DNA of 5,859 nt, taken from positions 1-5,859 of the forward strand of contig JACQCN010000273.1 in assembly GCA_016201575.1 (NCBI GenBank), read 5' to 3'. Origin of the DNA: Candidatus Rokuibacteriota bacterium. GTDB lineage: Bacteria; Methylomirabilota; Methylomirabilia; Rokubacteriales; CSP1-6. Shown piece after piece: positions 1 through 5,859 of the stretch (positions within the stretch are counted from its first letter, which is position 1; every line of letters begins with the position of its first letter). The position numbers and the translations under genes are program-made. A model generated the notes under the pieces. It was not told the DNA's origin, made no database searches, and saw nothing but the letters and a program-made list of their open reading frames with translations.

Positions 1-54
1 GCCGGCGCCGTCGAGGGGGGAGGTTCGGAAGGGGGGCAAGGCCCCCCTCCGAGG
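1..54 (-). repeat. Left arm of an approximately 55-bp imperfect inverted repeat flanking the gene
   Basis: The reverse complement of 1-54 aligns along its whole length with 5800-5855. Both share, in order, CCTCGGAGGGGGGC, a variable 3-base loop, GCCCCCC, TTCCGAACC, a C-rich run, and CGGCGCC(G/A)GC. Differences are confined to the hairpin loop, one T/C in the C-run and a short TCGA versus GGGGGG stretch. Inside the arm, 31-37 pairs with 41-47 (GGGGGGC/GCCCCCC) and 25-29 pairs with 48-52 (TCGGA/TCCGA), with A30 bulged and loop 38-40. The two arms face each other around a single gene. I infer a dispersed REP-like or terminator-like palindromic family; no transposase is present, so mobile-element ends are not supported. 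The arm reaches base 1, so the repeat could extend beyond the window. Confidence 0.8.
25..52. terminator. GC-rich hairpin upstream of the gene, possible terminator of a neighbour
   Basis: A 12-bp stem (TCGGA + GGGGGGC against GCCCCCC + TCCGA) with one bulged A and a 3-base loop. It sits before the leader of the kinase gene, so it could end transcription of a gene lying off the left edge on either strand. Neither side is followed by a run of Ts (the + strand continues GAGGTTAAAA), so it is not a canonical intrinsic terminator. It may act only as a 3'-end-stabilising hairpin. Confidence 0.4.
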
Positions 55-76
55 TTAAAAAAGGCGTGCAAATCCT

Positions 77-81
77 GGAGG
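77..81 (+). promoter_or_regulatory. Shine-Dalgarno GGAGG in the leader, not at the CDS start
   Basis: GGAGG at 77-81 is the only convincing ribosome-binding site in the leader. Eleven bases after it lies ATG at 93-95, but that frame reads ATG-TCT-TGA and stops. A second frame, from TTG at 98, reads 12 codons and ends at TGA 134-136, overlapping the proposed TTG start at 133-135 (cgTTGAgc). The SD is 51 bases from the proposed start, too far to serve it directly. Either the large gene is translated by coupling from a tiny leader peptide, or the leader has a small indel or rearrangement, or the start is SD-independent. No clear -35/-10 promoter could be recognised in 55-132. Confidence 0.45.
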
Positions 82-132
82 AACGGACGAAAATGTCTTG
101 ATCGCCGTGGGCTCGACCGCCATCCGACCCCG

Positions 133-3100
133 TTGAGCATCGCATACGTCGCTGTTGCGCTCTCCGTCACTGCCGCGGCGCTGGCGGCCGCGTGGCTGGT
201 GGCGCGGGCGGCGACGCGCCGCAAGGGGGACCGGCTCGAGAGCCTGGCTCGCCTGACCCAGGCGGTCTCGCTGACCCTCTCCCTCGACGATGTCTGCCGG
301 CAGGTGGCCGACGCCACCGCCCGCCTGGTGCCGGGCTCCTCCGTCCGGGTGTTCGTCCTCGAGCACGGCGAGCTGCTCGTCCGCGCCGAGGCGGGCTCCG
401 GCGGCATCGTCGGCGCCCCGCACACCCGGTTGCGGCTCGGCGAGGGGCTCGTCGGACACGCCGCCACGCTCCGCGAGCCCCTGGTCGTCGAGGACCTGCC
501 CGCCCATCCCCGCACGCTCGACCCCGAGTGGATGCGCGCCCACGACTGCCGGAGCGGCGCGCTGCTGCCCCTGCTCGGGCGCGAGGGCGTGTGCGGCGTG
601 CTCGGCGTTTACACGGGCGAGCGCCACCGCTTCACGCCCGAGGAGATCGACTTGCTGGCGGCCTTCGCGAGCCAGGTCGCGACCGCCATCGACAACGCCC
701 GACTTTACGAGCGGGCGGCCGGGCGGCTGCGGCGCGTCGAGTCGCTCCGCGCGATCGAGCGGCGCGTGGCCGAGCAGTTCGATCCCGAGGCGCTGCTCGC
801 GCAGATCACGCGGGACGCGACGGAGCTGCTGGGGGCGATGTCCTCGTCCGTCTACGTGGTCCGCGACGACCAGCTCGTCGCGGGCGGGTGGTACCGGATG
901 GGCGACTCGCTCCGCGATACGCCTCTACCGCTCGACTCCGGGCTGACCGGGGAGATCCTGGCGCGGAAGCGGGGGATGATCATCAACGACTACCCCGCCT
1001 CGCCCTGGGCCCGCGAGCCCTTCAAGTCGATCAACACCCGGGTCATCGCGCAGCCCCTCCTCGCCGGGGAGCTGGCGATCGGCGTGCTCTTCGTCAACCG
1101 GTCGGCCGACCAGCCGCCGTTCGTGGCGGACGATCTGGCGGTCGTCGGCGACTTCGCCACCCAGGTCGCCGTGGCCCTCGAGCACTCGCGTCTCTACGCC
1201 GACGCGAGCCTCCGCGCCGCCCGCATGCGGACCCTGGCCGAGACCGCCCGCCTGCTCGTGGCGACGCTGGAGCCCGCCCAGATCGTGGAGATCATCACCG
1301 CCCGCTGCCTGGAGGGGCTCGAGGTCAACGACGTCGCCGTCTATCTGCTCGACGACGACCTCGGGCACCTCCGGCTGCTGCGGCGCGAGCCCGCGGGCAC
1401 GCCGAGCGTGCACATCACGCTGCTCGAGCGCGACGAAGGCATGGCCGGGCGGGCGGTCACCGAGCAGCGCCCGGTGTGGACCCGCGACGCGCTCCGGGAT
1501 CCCTCCGTCAAGTACCTGCCCGAGTCGCGGGCCCGGCTCGCCGAGCGCGGCTCCCGGGCGCTTCTGGCCGTGCCGCTCGGGCGGGAGGAGACGATCGGCG
1601 CCGTGCTGGTCGGTCGTCCGCCCGGCACCCTCTTCACGCCCGACGAGATCGAGTTCCTGTCGACGCTGACGCGCCAGGCCGCGGTGGCGCTGGAGAACGC
1701 CCGCCTGTTCTCGCTGGAGCAACGCCGCCGGGCCCAGATCGAGGCGCTCGTGGAGATCGAGCGGGAGCTGGCGGCGGAGCTCCACACGGAGCGCCTGCTC
1801 GACCTCATCATCGAACGCGCGAGCGAGCTCCTCCGCGCCGAGGGCATCATCTTCTTCCTGGAGGACGCGCGGACGCTCGTGCCGCGCGCCTGGTACGGCC
1901 TCGGCCCCTGGCTGCGCGACGTGCGCGTGCCCCTCGGCCAGGGCGTGGCGGGCACCTGCGCGCTCGAGCGGCGCGGCATGATCGTCAACGAGTACCGCCT
2001 GTGGCCCAACGCCCTGCCCGTCTACTGGCAGTACGGGATCGAGCGCACGATGGGCCAGCCCCTGATCGCCCGCGACCGCCTGCTCGGGGTCATCTCCGTC
2101 AACCGGGGCCCCGGCAGCGAGCCCTTCACGCCGGTGGACCTGGCCACGTTCGAGAGCTTTGCGATCCAGGCGGCCATCGCGCTGGAGAACGCCCGCCTCT
2201 ACCGCGCGGCCCGCCGCCACGCCGAGCACCTGGAGGCGCTCGACGTCGTCAACCGCCAGGTCGCCTCGTCGCTGCAGTTCGAGGAGGTGCTCCGCAACAT
2301 CGCGAACGCCACCCTCCGGTTCCTCGACGCCGCCTACGTGGCCGTCTGGGTGGCCGATCCCGGCGCCCGCGTGGTGCGGCGGTCGGTGGTGGTGGGCGAC
2401 GAGGAGCTGGCGAGCCGGCTGCCGTCGGAGCTCGCCTTTGGCGAGGGCGGCGCCGGCTGGGTCGCCGAGTACCGGACGCCCATCCTGTGGACCGACCTCC
2501 AGGAGGACCGCCGCGTGGTGGGCGGCGGCCTGGCCCTGCGCCACGGCCTCCGCTTCTTCGCCGCGGTCCCGGTCATGCTCGGCGACCGCCTGCTCGGGGT
2601 CATCTCGGTCCGCCGGCCCACGCCGCCCGAGGTCACGCCCGAGACCGAGTCGCTGATCAAATCCCTGGCCGCCCAGGCCGCGATCGCCCTCGAGCACGCG
2701 CGGCTGTACGCCGAGACGACCACGCGGCTGCACGAGACCAGCGCCCTGCTCGAGGTGAGCCGGATCCTCAACTCCACGCTCGAGACGCGGCGGCTGCTCA
2801 AGCAGGTGGCCATGAAGATCGCCCAGGTGTGCCGGGTGGAGCGCTGCACGATCGAGCTGTGGGAGGCCGGCCGCACGATCCCCGTGATGTCGCAGTTCGC
2901 CGACGGCCACCGGGAGCCGGCCATGTGGGAGGCCTTCCTGGGGCAGCCGCCGCGCGACCCCGCGCAGGTGCCGGCGCACGCGCAGGCCATCGCCACCCGT
3001 GCGCCCGTGGTGATCGACGACACCGCCCAGTCGGACCTGATCCCGCCGGACTGGATCGAGACCTTCCGCCTGCGCTCGTGCGTGTTCGTGCCGCTGATCC

Positions 3101-3669
3101 GCCAGGACAAGGTGATCGGCGTCATGAACCTCGACTACTGCGAGCGCGCCCGCGCCTTCGAGCCCTCGCAGGTTCGCCTGGCCATGGCCATCGCCGGGCA
3201 GCTCGCGCTGGCCATGGACAACACGCGCCTGTACGCCGAGGCGCAGGAGCGGCTGCGCGAGACCACGACGCTGCTGGCGGTCGGGCAGGCGCTCTCCCAG
3301 CCCGGACCCGTCGACGAGGTCCTGCGCCGCGTGGCCCGGGAGGTCGGGCTCGCGTTCGGCGCGGCCACGGTCGGCGCCTACATGCTCGACGCCCGCCGGG
3401 AGGCGCTGGTGCCCGTCGCCGGGTGGCACGTGCCGAAGGAGCTGTGGCACGTTTTCGTCAGTACGCCGCTCGAGGTCGCCCGCTTCCCGGCCCTGTTCGA
3501 CGACTGGCAGCACGGCAAGCCCTTCTGGTCCCCGGACGTGAAGCGCGACCCGCGCGTCGACCCGGCGCCGTTCCTGGCGCTGCCGCCCATGTCGGCGATG
3601 TTCATGCCCACCCGCGTGCGCGGCGAGGGCACGGGCGCGCTCTTCCGCTGGAGGTGTCGCGGAGCCTGA
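133..3669 (+). CDS. Multi-GAF sensor hybrid histidine kinase, N-terminal part (TM anchor, GAF1-GAF7; frame broken at 3' end)
   Basis: This is the input half of a giant sensor kinase. Residues 3-27 form one hydrophobic helix followed by RAATRRKGDR, which predicts a membrane anchor with the rest in the cytoplasm. Seven GAF domains follow at a pitch of about 163-175 residues: GAF1 ~35-192, GAF2 ~205-355, GAF3 ~366-525, GAF4 ~533-690, GAF5 ~703-858, GAF6 ~872-1034 and GAF7 ~1045-1171. The first six each end with a closing helix of the form (E/D)(N/H)xRL(Y/F): DNARLYE 187, EHSRLYA 350, ENARLFS 521, ENARLYR 685, EHARLYA 854, DNTRLYA 1029. GAF7 has no such end: after GALF (1168-1171) the frame reads RWRCRGA and stops. 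Short amphipathic helical linkers join the domains. GAF domains bind small ligands such as cyclic nucleotides, or act as dimerisation and signalling modules; no ligand can be assigned here. The TTG start at 133 is the first start codon in the open frame and keeps the TM helix intact, but it lacks a nearby SD. G/C third positions are consistent throughout. No kinase lies in this part, so alone it could sense but not signal. Confidence 0.85.
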   Translation: MSIAYVAVALSVTAAALAAAWLVARAATRRKGDRLESLARLTQAVSLTLSLDDVCRQVADATARLVPGSSVRVFVLEHGELLVRAEAGSGGIVGAPHTRLRLGEGLVGHAATLREPLVVEDLPAHPRTLDPEWMRAHDCRSGALLPLLGREGVCGVLGVYTGERHRFTPEEIDLLAAFASQVATAIDNARLYERAAGRLRRVESLRAIERRVAEQFDPEALLAQITRDATELLGAMSSSVYVVRDDQLVAGGWYRMGDSLRDTPLPLDSGLTGEILARKRGMIINDYPASPWAREPFKSINTRVIAQPLLAGELAIGVLFVNRSADQPPFVADDLAVVGDFATQVAVALEHSRLYADASLRAARMRTLAETARLLVATLEPAQIVEIITARCLEGLEVNDVAVYLLDDDLGHLRLLRREPAGTPSVHITLLERDEGMAGRAVTEQRPVWTRDALRDPSVKYLPESRARLAERGSRALLAVPLGREETIGAVLVGRPPGTLFTPDEIEFLSTLTRQAAVALENARLFSLEQRRRAQIEALVEIERELAAELHTERLLDLIIERASELLRAEGIIFFLEDARTLVPRAWYGLGPWLRDVRVPLGQGVAGTCALERRGMIVNEYRLWPNALPVYWQYGIERTMGQPLIARDRLLGVISVNRGPGSEPFTPVDLATFESFAIQAAIALENARLYRAARRHAEHLEALDVVNRQVASSLQFEEVLRNIANATLRFLDAAYVAVWVADPGARVVRRSVVVGDEELASRLPSELAFGEGGAGWVAEYRTPILWTDLQEDRRVVGGGLALRHGLRFFAAVPVMLGDRLLGVISVRRPTPPEVTPETESLIKSLAAQAAIALEHARLYAETTTRLHETSALLEVSRILNSTLETRRLLKQVAMKIAQVCRVERCTIELWEAGRTIPVMSQFADGHREPAMWEAFLGQPPRDPAQVPAHAQAIATRAPVVIDDTAQSDLIPPDWIETFRLRSCVFVPLIRQDKVIGVMNLDYCERARAFEPSQVRLAMAIAGQLALAMDNTRLYAEAQERLRETTTLLAVGQALSQPGPVDEVLRRVAREVGLAFGAATVGAYMLDARREALVPVAGWHVPKELWHVFVSTPLEVARFPALFDDWQHGKPFWSPDVKRDPRVDPAPFLALPPMSAMFMPTRVRGEGTGALFRWRCRGA
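3640..3654 (+). other. Frame-changing deletion junction inside GAF7
   Basis: Up to TTC at 3643-3645 the coding signal is in the frame of the TTG at 133 (…GEGTGALF). From CTG at 3648 it is in the frame ending at 5795 (LEVSRSLTSTLDL…). GALF aligns with GVMN (996-999) of GAF6, and LEVSRSL aligns with LAVGQAL (1048-) of the GAF6-GAF7 linker. In GAF6, 48 residues lie between these points; here there are none. About 145-155 bp therefore appear to be missing, with length = 1 modulo 3 to account for the frame. The junction bases show no slippery heptamer. True mutation and assembly fault cannot be separated from this sequence alone. Confidence 0.8.
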
Positions 3670-5795
3670 CCTCCACCCTCGACCTCCCCGCGCTGCTGCG
3701 CCAGTTCCTCCGGCGGGTGCAGCGGGTGCTCGGCTCGGACTCGGTGGGCGTCTGGCTCTGCGACGACGCGTCGCCCTGGATGCGCGCCGTCGTGGGCTAC
3801 CGCGTCCCGCCCGACCGGCTGGACGCCTTCCGCCAGGTGCGGCTCTCCAGCGTCGAGCACGCGTTCTACGCGGAGGCGTTCCGGAGCAAGCGGCCGGTCT
3901 ACTCGAGCGAGGTCGGCGACGACCCGCGCATGCCCCGCGAGCTGCTCGACGACCTGACGTGGCATCGGTCCGAGATCTTCGTGCCCATCGTCGCCAGGGA
4001 CGTGGTCATCGGCGGCTTCATCGCCGTCTGGTGGATCGAGCGCCGGGAGTTCGTGGCGGGCGAGCTCGCGCTGATGGAAGCGGTGGCGGGACAGGCTGGC
4101 GCCGCCATCGAGAACGCGCGCCTGTTCAGCGACAACCGGCGGCGGCTGGAGGAGCTGTCGCTGCTCTACGAGCTGTCGCAGGCCGTCACGGGGCAGCTCG
4201 ACCGGGACGCGCTGGCGGCGACCATCTACCGCCAGCTCGCCCGCGTCCTCGACGCCCCCACCGCCGGCATCCTGGGCTACGACGAGACCCGCGAGGAGTT
4301 CGAGGTGATCCTGGGCATCCAGGACGGCGCTCCGGAGGAGGAGCAGGCGGGGCGCCGCCTCCCCCTCGGCGAGGGGTTGATCTCGCGGGCGGCCGTCCTC
4401 CGCCAGCCCATCCGCGTCGACGACTACGCCGAGGCCTGCCGGCGCGCGGGCGTGACGCCGGTCGACGTCGGCCTCCGGCACCGCTACTGGCTGGGCGCGC
4501 CGATGGTGGCGGGCGACGAGGTGGTGGGCGTCATCGTGGTCTGCTCCTCCGCCCGGGCCTTCACGGAGGCCGACGAGCGGCTCCTCTCGAACATCGCGGG
4601 CCTGGCCGGTCTCGCCTTCCGGAGCGCGCGGCTCTACGAGGACCGGCTGCGCGCCTACAGCGAGCTGGTGGCGGCGCAGGACCACCTGGTGCGCGCCGAC
4701 AAGCTCCGCGCGCTCGGCGAGATGGCCTCGGGCGTGGCCCACGACTTCAACAACCTGCTCACGTCGATCGTCGGCCGGGCCCAGATGCTGCTGGAGCGCG
4801 TCCAGGAGCCGCGCTTCCGTCAGTGGCTCCAGGTCATCGAGCGCGCGGCCCTCGACGGCGCGCGAACCGTCCGCCGGCTGCAGGAGTTCACGCGCATCCG
4901 GCGCGACCAGTCGTTCGTCGGCGTCGACCTCAACGAGGTCGTGCGGGAGGCGATCGAGGTGACGCAGTTCCGCTGGACGGACGACGCGGTGAGCCGCGGC
5001 CTCGAGCTGGTCGTCGCCACGGCGCTGGCCCCGCTGCCGTCCATCTCCGGCGATCCCGCGGAGCTGCGCGAAGCGCTGACGAACCTCATCCTGAACGCGG
5101 TCGACGCGATGTCGTCCGGGGGGACGCTGACGCTCGGCACCCGGCTCGACGGGGACGTCGTGGTGCTGACCGTGGCCGACACGGGCGAGGGCATGACCGA
5201 CGAGGTGAAGCGGCGGCTCTTCGAGCCGTTCTTCACCACCAAGGGCCCCAAGGGCACCGGGCTTGGCCTGTCGATGACGTTCGGCATCGTGTCGCGCCAC
5301 GGGGGCCGGATCGAGGTGGAGAGCGAGCCGGGCAAGGGCACCCAGTTCCACCTGCGCTTCCCCGTCCCCGCCAGCCCGCTCACTGACCTGCCGGCGCCGG
5401 CGCCGCGCGGCGTCGCCGCGGAGACGGAGCCGGCCCGCTGCCTGGTCGTGGACGACGAGGAGCTCGTCCGGGAGATGCTCGGCGACGTGCTCGCCCACGG
5501 CGGCCACTCCGTCGTCCTGGCCGGCGGCGGCAGCGAGGCCATCGAGCGCTTCAAGGCCGAGCCCTTCGACCTCGTGCTGACCGACCTCGGCATGCCGGGC
5601 GTGACCGGCTGGCAGGTCGCCCGCGCCTGCAAGGACGCCCGACCGGACGTTCCGGTGCTGCTGGTGACGGGCTGGGGCGTCGAGCTGTCGAGCGAAGAGC
5701 TGGCGACCCACGGCGTCGATGCGGTACTCTCGAAGCCCTTGAAAGCAGACCAGGTCCTGAACGCGGTCGCCTCCTTGAGACGCAAGCACGCATGA
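3648..5795 (+). CDS. Multi-GAF sensor hybrid histidine kinase, C-terminal part (GAF8, GAF9, HisKA, HATPase_c, receiver)
   Basis: Counting from Leu at 3648 (715 residues): GAF8 ~8-160, closing with ENARLFS; GAF9 ~173-331, closing with RSARLYE; a coiled-coil-like linker 332-352; HisKA ~350-420; HATPase_c ~470-573; receiver ~597-712. The H box is GVAHDFNNLL with phosphoacceptor His365 (4740-4742). The ATP site has an N box around ILNAVDAM (N483), G1 DTGEGM (511-516), F box FEPFFTTK (525-532) and G2 GTGLGL (536-541). The HDFNN H box and the attached receiver resemble CckA-type hybrid kinases. The receiver has the acidic pair DD 602-603, phosphoacceptor Asp646 in LTDLGMP, Thr674 in LLVTGW and Lys696 in LSKPL, so kinase and receiver both look catalytically complete. 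A Pro/Ala-rich linker (~574-596) joins them. It follows the N-terminal part with a 22-base overlap in another frame and was almost surely one protein with it. In-frame candidates for independent initiation are GTG 3654, GTG 3717 and ATG 3780, none with a good SD, so the start given is where the coding signal begins, not a proven start codon. Confidence 0.85.
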   Translation: MEVSRSLTSTLDLPALLRQFLRRVQRVLGSDSVGVWLCDDASPWMRAVVGYRVPPDRLDAFRQVRLSSVEHAFYAEAFRSKRPVYSSEVGDDPRMPRELLDDLTWHRSEIFVPIVARDVVIGGFIAVWWIERREFVAGELALMEAVAGQAGAAIENARLFSDNRRRLEELSLLYELSQAVTGQLDRDALAATIYRQLARVLDAPTAGILGYDETREEFEVILGIQDGAPEEEQAGRRLPLGEGLISRAAVLRQPIRVDDYAEACRRAGVTPVDVGLRHRYWLGAPMVAGDEVVGVIVVCSSARAFTEADERLLSNIAGLAGLAFRSARLYEDRLRAYSELVAAQDHLVRADKLRALGEMASGVAHDFNNLLTSIVGRAQMLLERVQEPRFRQWLQVIERAALDGARTVRRLQEFTRIRRDQSFVGVDLNEVVREAIEVTQFRWTDDAVSRGLELVVATALAPLPSISGDPAELREALTNLILNAVDAMSSGGTLTLGTRLDGDVVVLTVADTGEGMTDEVKRRLFEPFFTTKGPKGTGLGLSMTFGIVSRHGGRIEVESEPGKGTQFHLRFPVPASPLTDLPAPAPRGVAAETEPARCLVVDDEELVREMLGDVLAHGGHSVVLAGGGSEAIERFKAEPFDLVLTDLGMPGVTGWQVARACKDARPDVPVLLVTGWGVELSSEELATHGVDAVLSKPLKADQVLNAVASLRRKHA

Positions 5796-5799
5796 GCCT

Positions 5800-5855
5800 C
5801 CTCGGAGGGGGGCTCCGCCCCCCTTCCGAACCCCCCCCCGGGGGGCGGCGCCAGC
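5800..5855 (+). repeat. Right arm of the approximately 55-bp imperfect inverted repeat
   Basis: This arm matches the reverse complement of 1-54 and starts 4 bases after the TGA stop. It contains the same GC hairpin, the same TTCCGAACC box, then C9G6 (5831-5845) and the palindromic CGGCGCC core. The C9G6 tract differs from the left arm and is the kind of homopolymer that is easily miscounted in sequencing. As an annotation it is best described as a dispersed palindromic intergenic repeat, copied on both sides of this gene in opposite orientation. Confidence 0.8.
5802..5829 (+). terminator. Hairpin directly after the kinase stop codon, candidate transcription terminator
   Basis: TCGGA + GGGGGGC (5802-5813) pairs with GCCCCCC (5817-5823) and TCCGA (5825-5829), with one bulged T and loop TCC 5814-5816. 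The hairpin begins 6 bases after the stop codon at 5793-5795, the usual place for a terminator or 3'-end-protecting hairpin. It is followed by a C-run rather than a T-run, so termination efficiency is uncertain. Confidence 0.5.
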
Positions 5856-5859
5856 GAAG

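Larger units (their letters stand above)
133..5795 (+). pseudogene. Whole disrupted gene: TM + nine-GAF hybrid histidine kinase
   Basis: The two coding parts are taken together as one gene because the domain order is continuous (TM, GAF1-7, GAF8-9, HisKA, HATPase_c, receiver), the codon style is the same, and there is no intergenic gap, terminator, RBS or new start between them. The break at about 3645 removes the end of GAF7 and the linker and changes frame, so a ribosome starting at 133 terminates at 3669 before reaching the kinase. Everything outside the break is well conserved, with all kinase and receiver key residues present and no other in-frame stop. This favours a very recent mutation or a sequencing/assembly artefact over an old decaying pseudogene. 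If the assembly is wrong, this is a normal functional gene of roughly 1,930-1,945 residues. Confidence 0.6.

Noticed and set aside
192..3645. The + strand open frame that starts at 192 and joins the kinase half without a stop, apparently giving one 1,867-residue protein
   Set aside because: Before about 3648 this frame encodes Arg/Ala/Pro-rich nonsense, whereas the frame from 133 encodes GAF domains. Only the part after 3648 is real coding sequence.
3640..3669. Programmed ribosomal frameshift joining the two halves
   Set aside because: No slippery heptamer is visible, and about 50 residues of the GAF7 end and linker are absent, which frameshifting would not restore.
235..4640. Phytochrome or cyanobacteriochrome-type (bilin-binding) GAF, or heme-binding DosS-type GAF
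   Set aside because: No unit shows a recognisable bilin-attachment Cys-His context or a convincing heme-ligand setting; the scattered Cys (for example in RSCVFVPL of GAF6) lie at ordinary core-strand positions.
925..5789. Very long open frames on the minus strand (925-3513 and 3378-5789, about 800-860 residues each)
   Set aside because: They mirror the sense gene in very GC-rich DNA, where stops are rare in antisense frames. Their translations are low-complexity (rich in Arg, Gly, His, Asp, Gln) with no recognisable domain, while the + strand has clear domains over the same bases.
1..5859. A composite transposon or insertion sequence defined by the inverted repeats
   Set aside because: No transposase or recombinase is encoded and no target-site duplication can be seen because the arms reach the window edges; a dispersed hairpin repeat is simpler.
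1..5859. tRNA, rRNA, CRISPR array or riboswitch
   Set aside because: The only non-coding stretches are 1-132 and 5796-5859; they contain the hairpin repeats and a short leader, with no cloverleaf, regular repeat-spacer pattern or known aptamer core that I could recognise.

Overview
The window holds essentially one very large gene on the + strand: a membrane-anchored sensor hybrid histidine kinase built from a tandem array of nine GAF domains, a CckA-like kinase core (HisKA + HATPase_c) and a C-terminal receiver domain. The DNA is very GC-rich with almost only G/C at third codon positions, and the start codon is probably TTG. This fits an uncultivated, high-GC soil or subsurface bacterium (Rokubacteria/Methylomirabilota-like or a deltaproteobacterial/acidobacterial lineage). 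That assignment is a low-confidence impression from style; there is no phylogenetic marker here.

Layout: 1-54 is one arm of an imperfect inverted repeat containing a strong GC hairpin. 55-132 is a short leader with a good Shine-Dalgarno sequence that leads only to a three-codon ATG-TCT-TGA. 133-3669 encodes a TM anchor, six complete GAF domains and most of a seventh, and ends at an out-of-frame stop. From about 3648 to 5795 the coding signal continues two frames away, with GAF8, GAF9, kinase and receiver. 5800-5855 is the matching arm of the inverted repeat, starting 4 bases after the stop codon.

The gene is broken at about 3645-3648. The frame changes there, and roughly 50 residues (the end of GAF7 plus the linker to GAF8) are also missing, so this looks like a deletion of about 145-155 bp (length = 1 modulo 3), either real or an assembly fault. 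It does not look like a single-base error or programmed frameshifting. If intact, the protein would be about 1.9-1.95 thousand residues long. It would sense through the cytoplasmic GAF array, autophosphorylate on the His of the HDFNN box, and pass phosphate to the Asp of its own receiver and perhaps on to an unlinked phosphotransferase. No partner regulator or other gene lies in the window. The features most worth following up are the junction, the paired flanking repeats and the unusually long GAF array.
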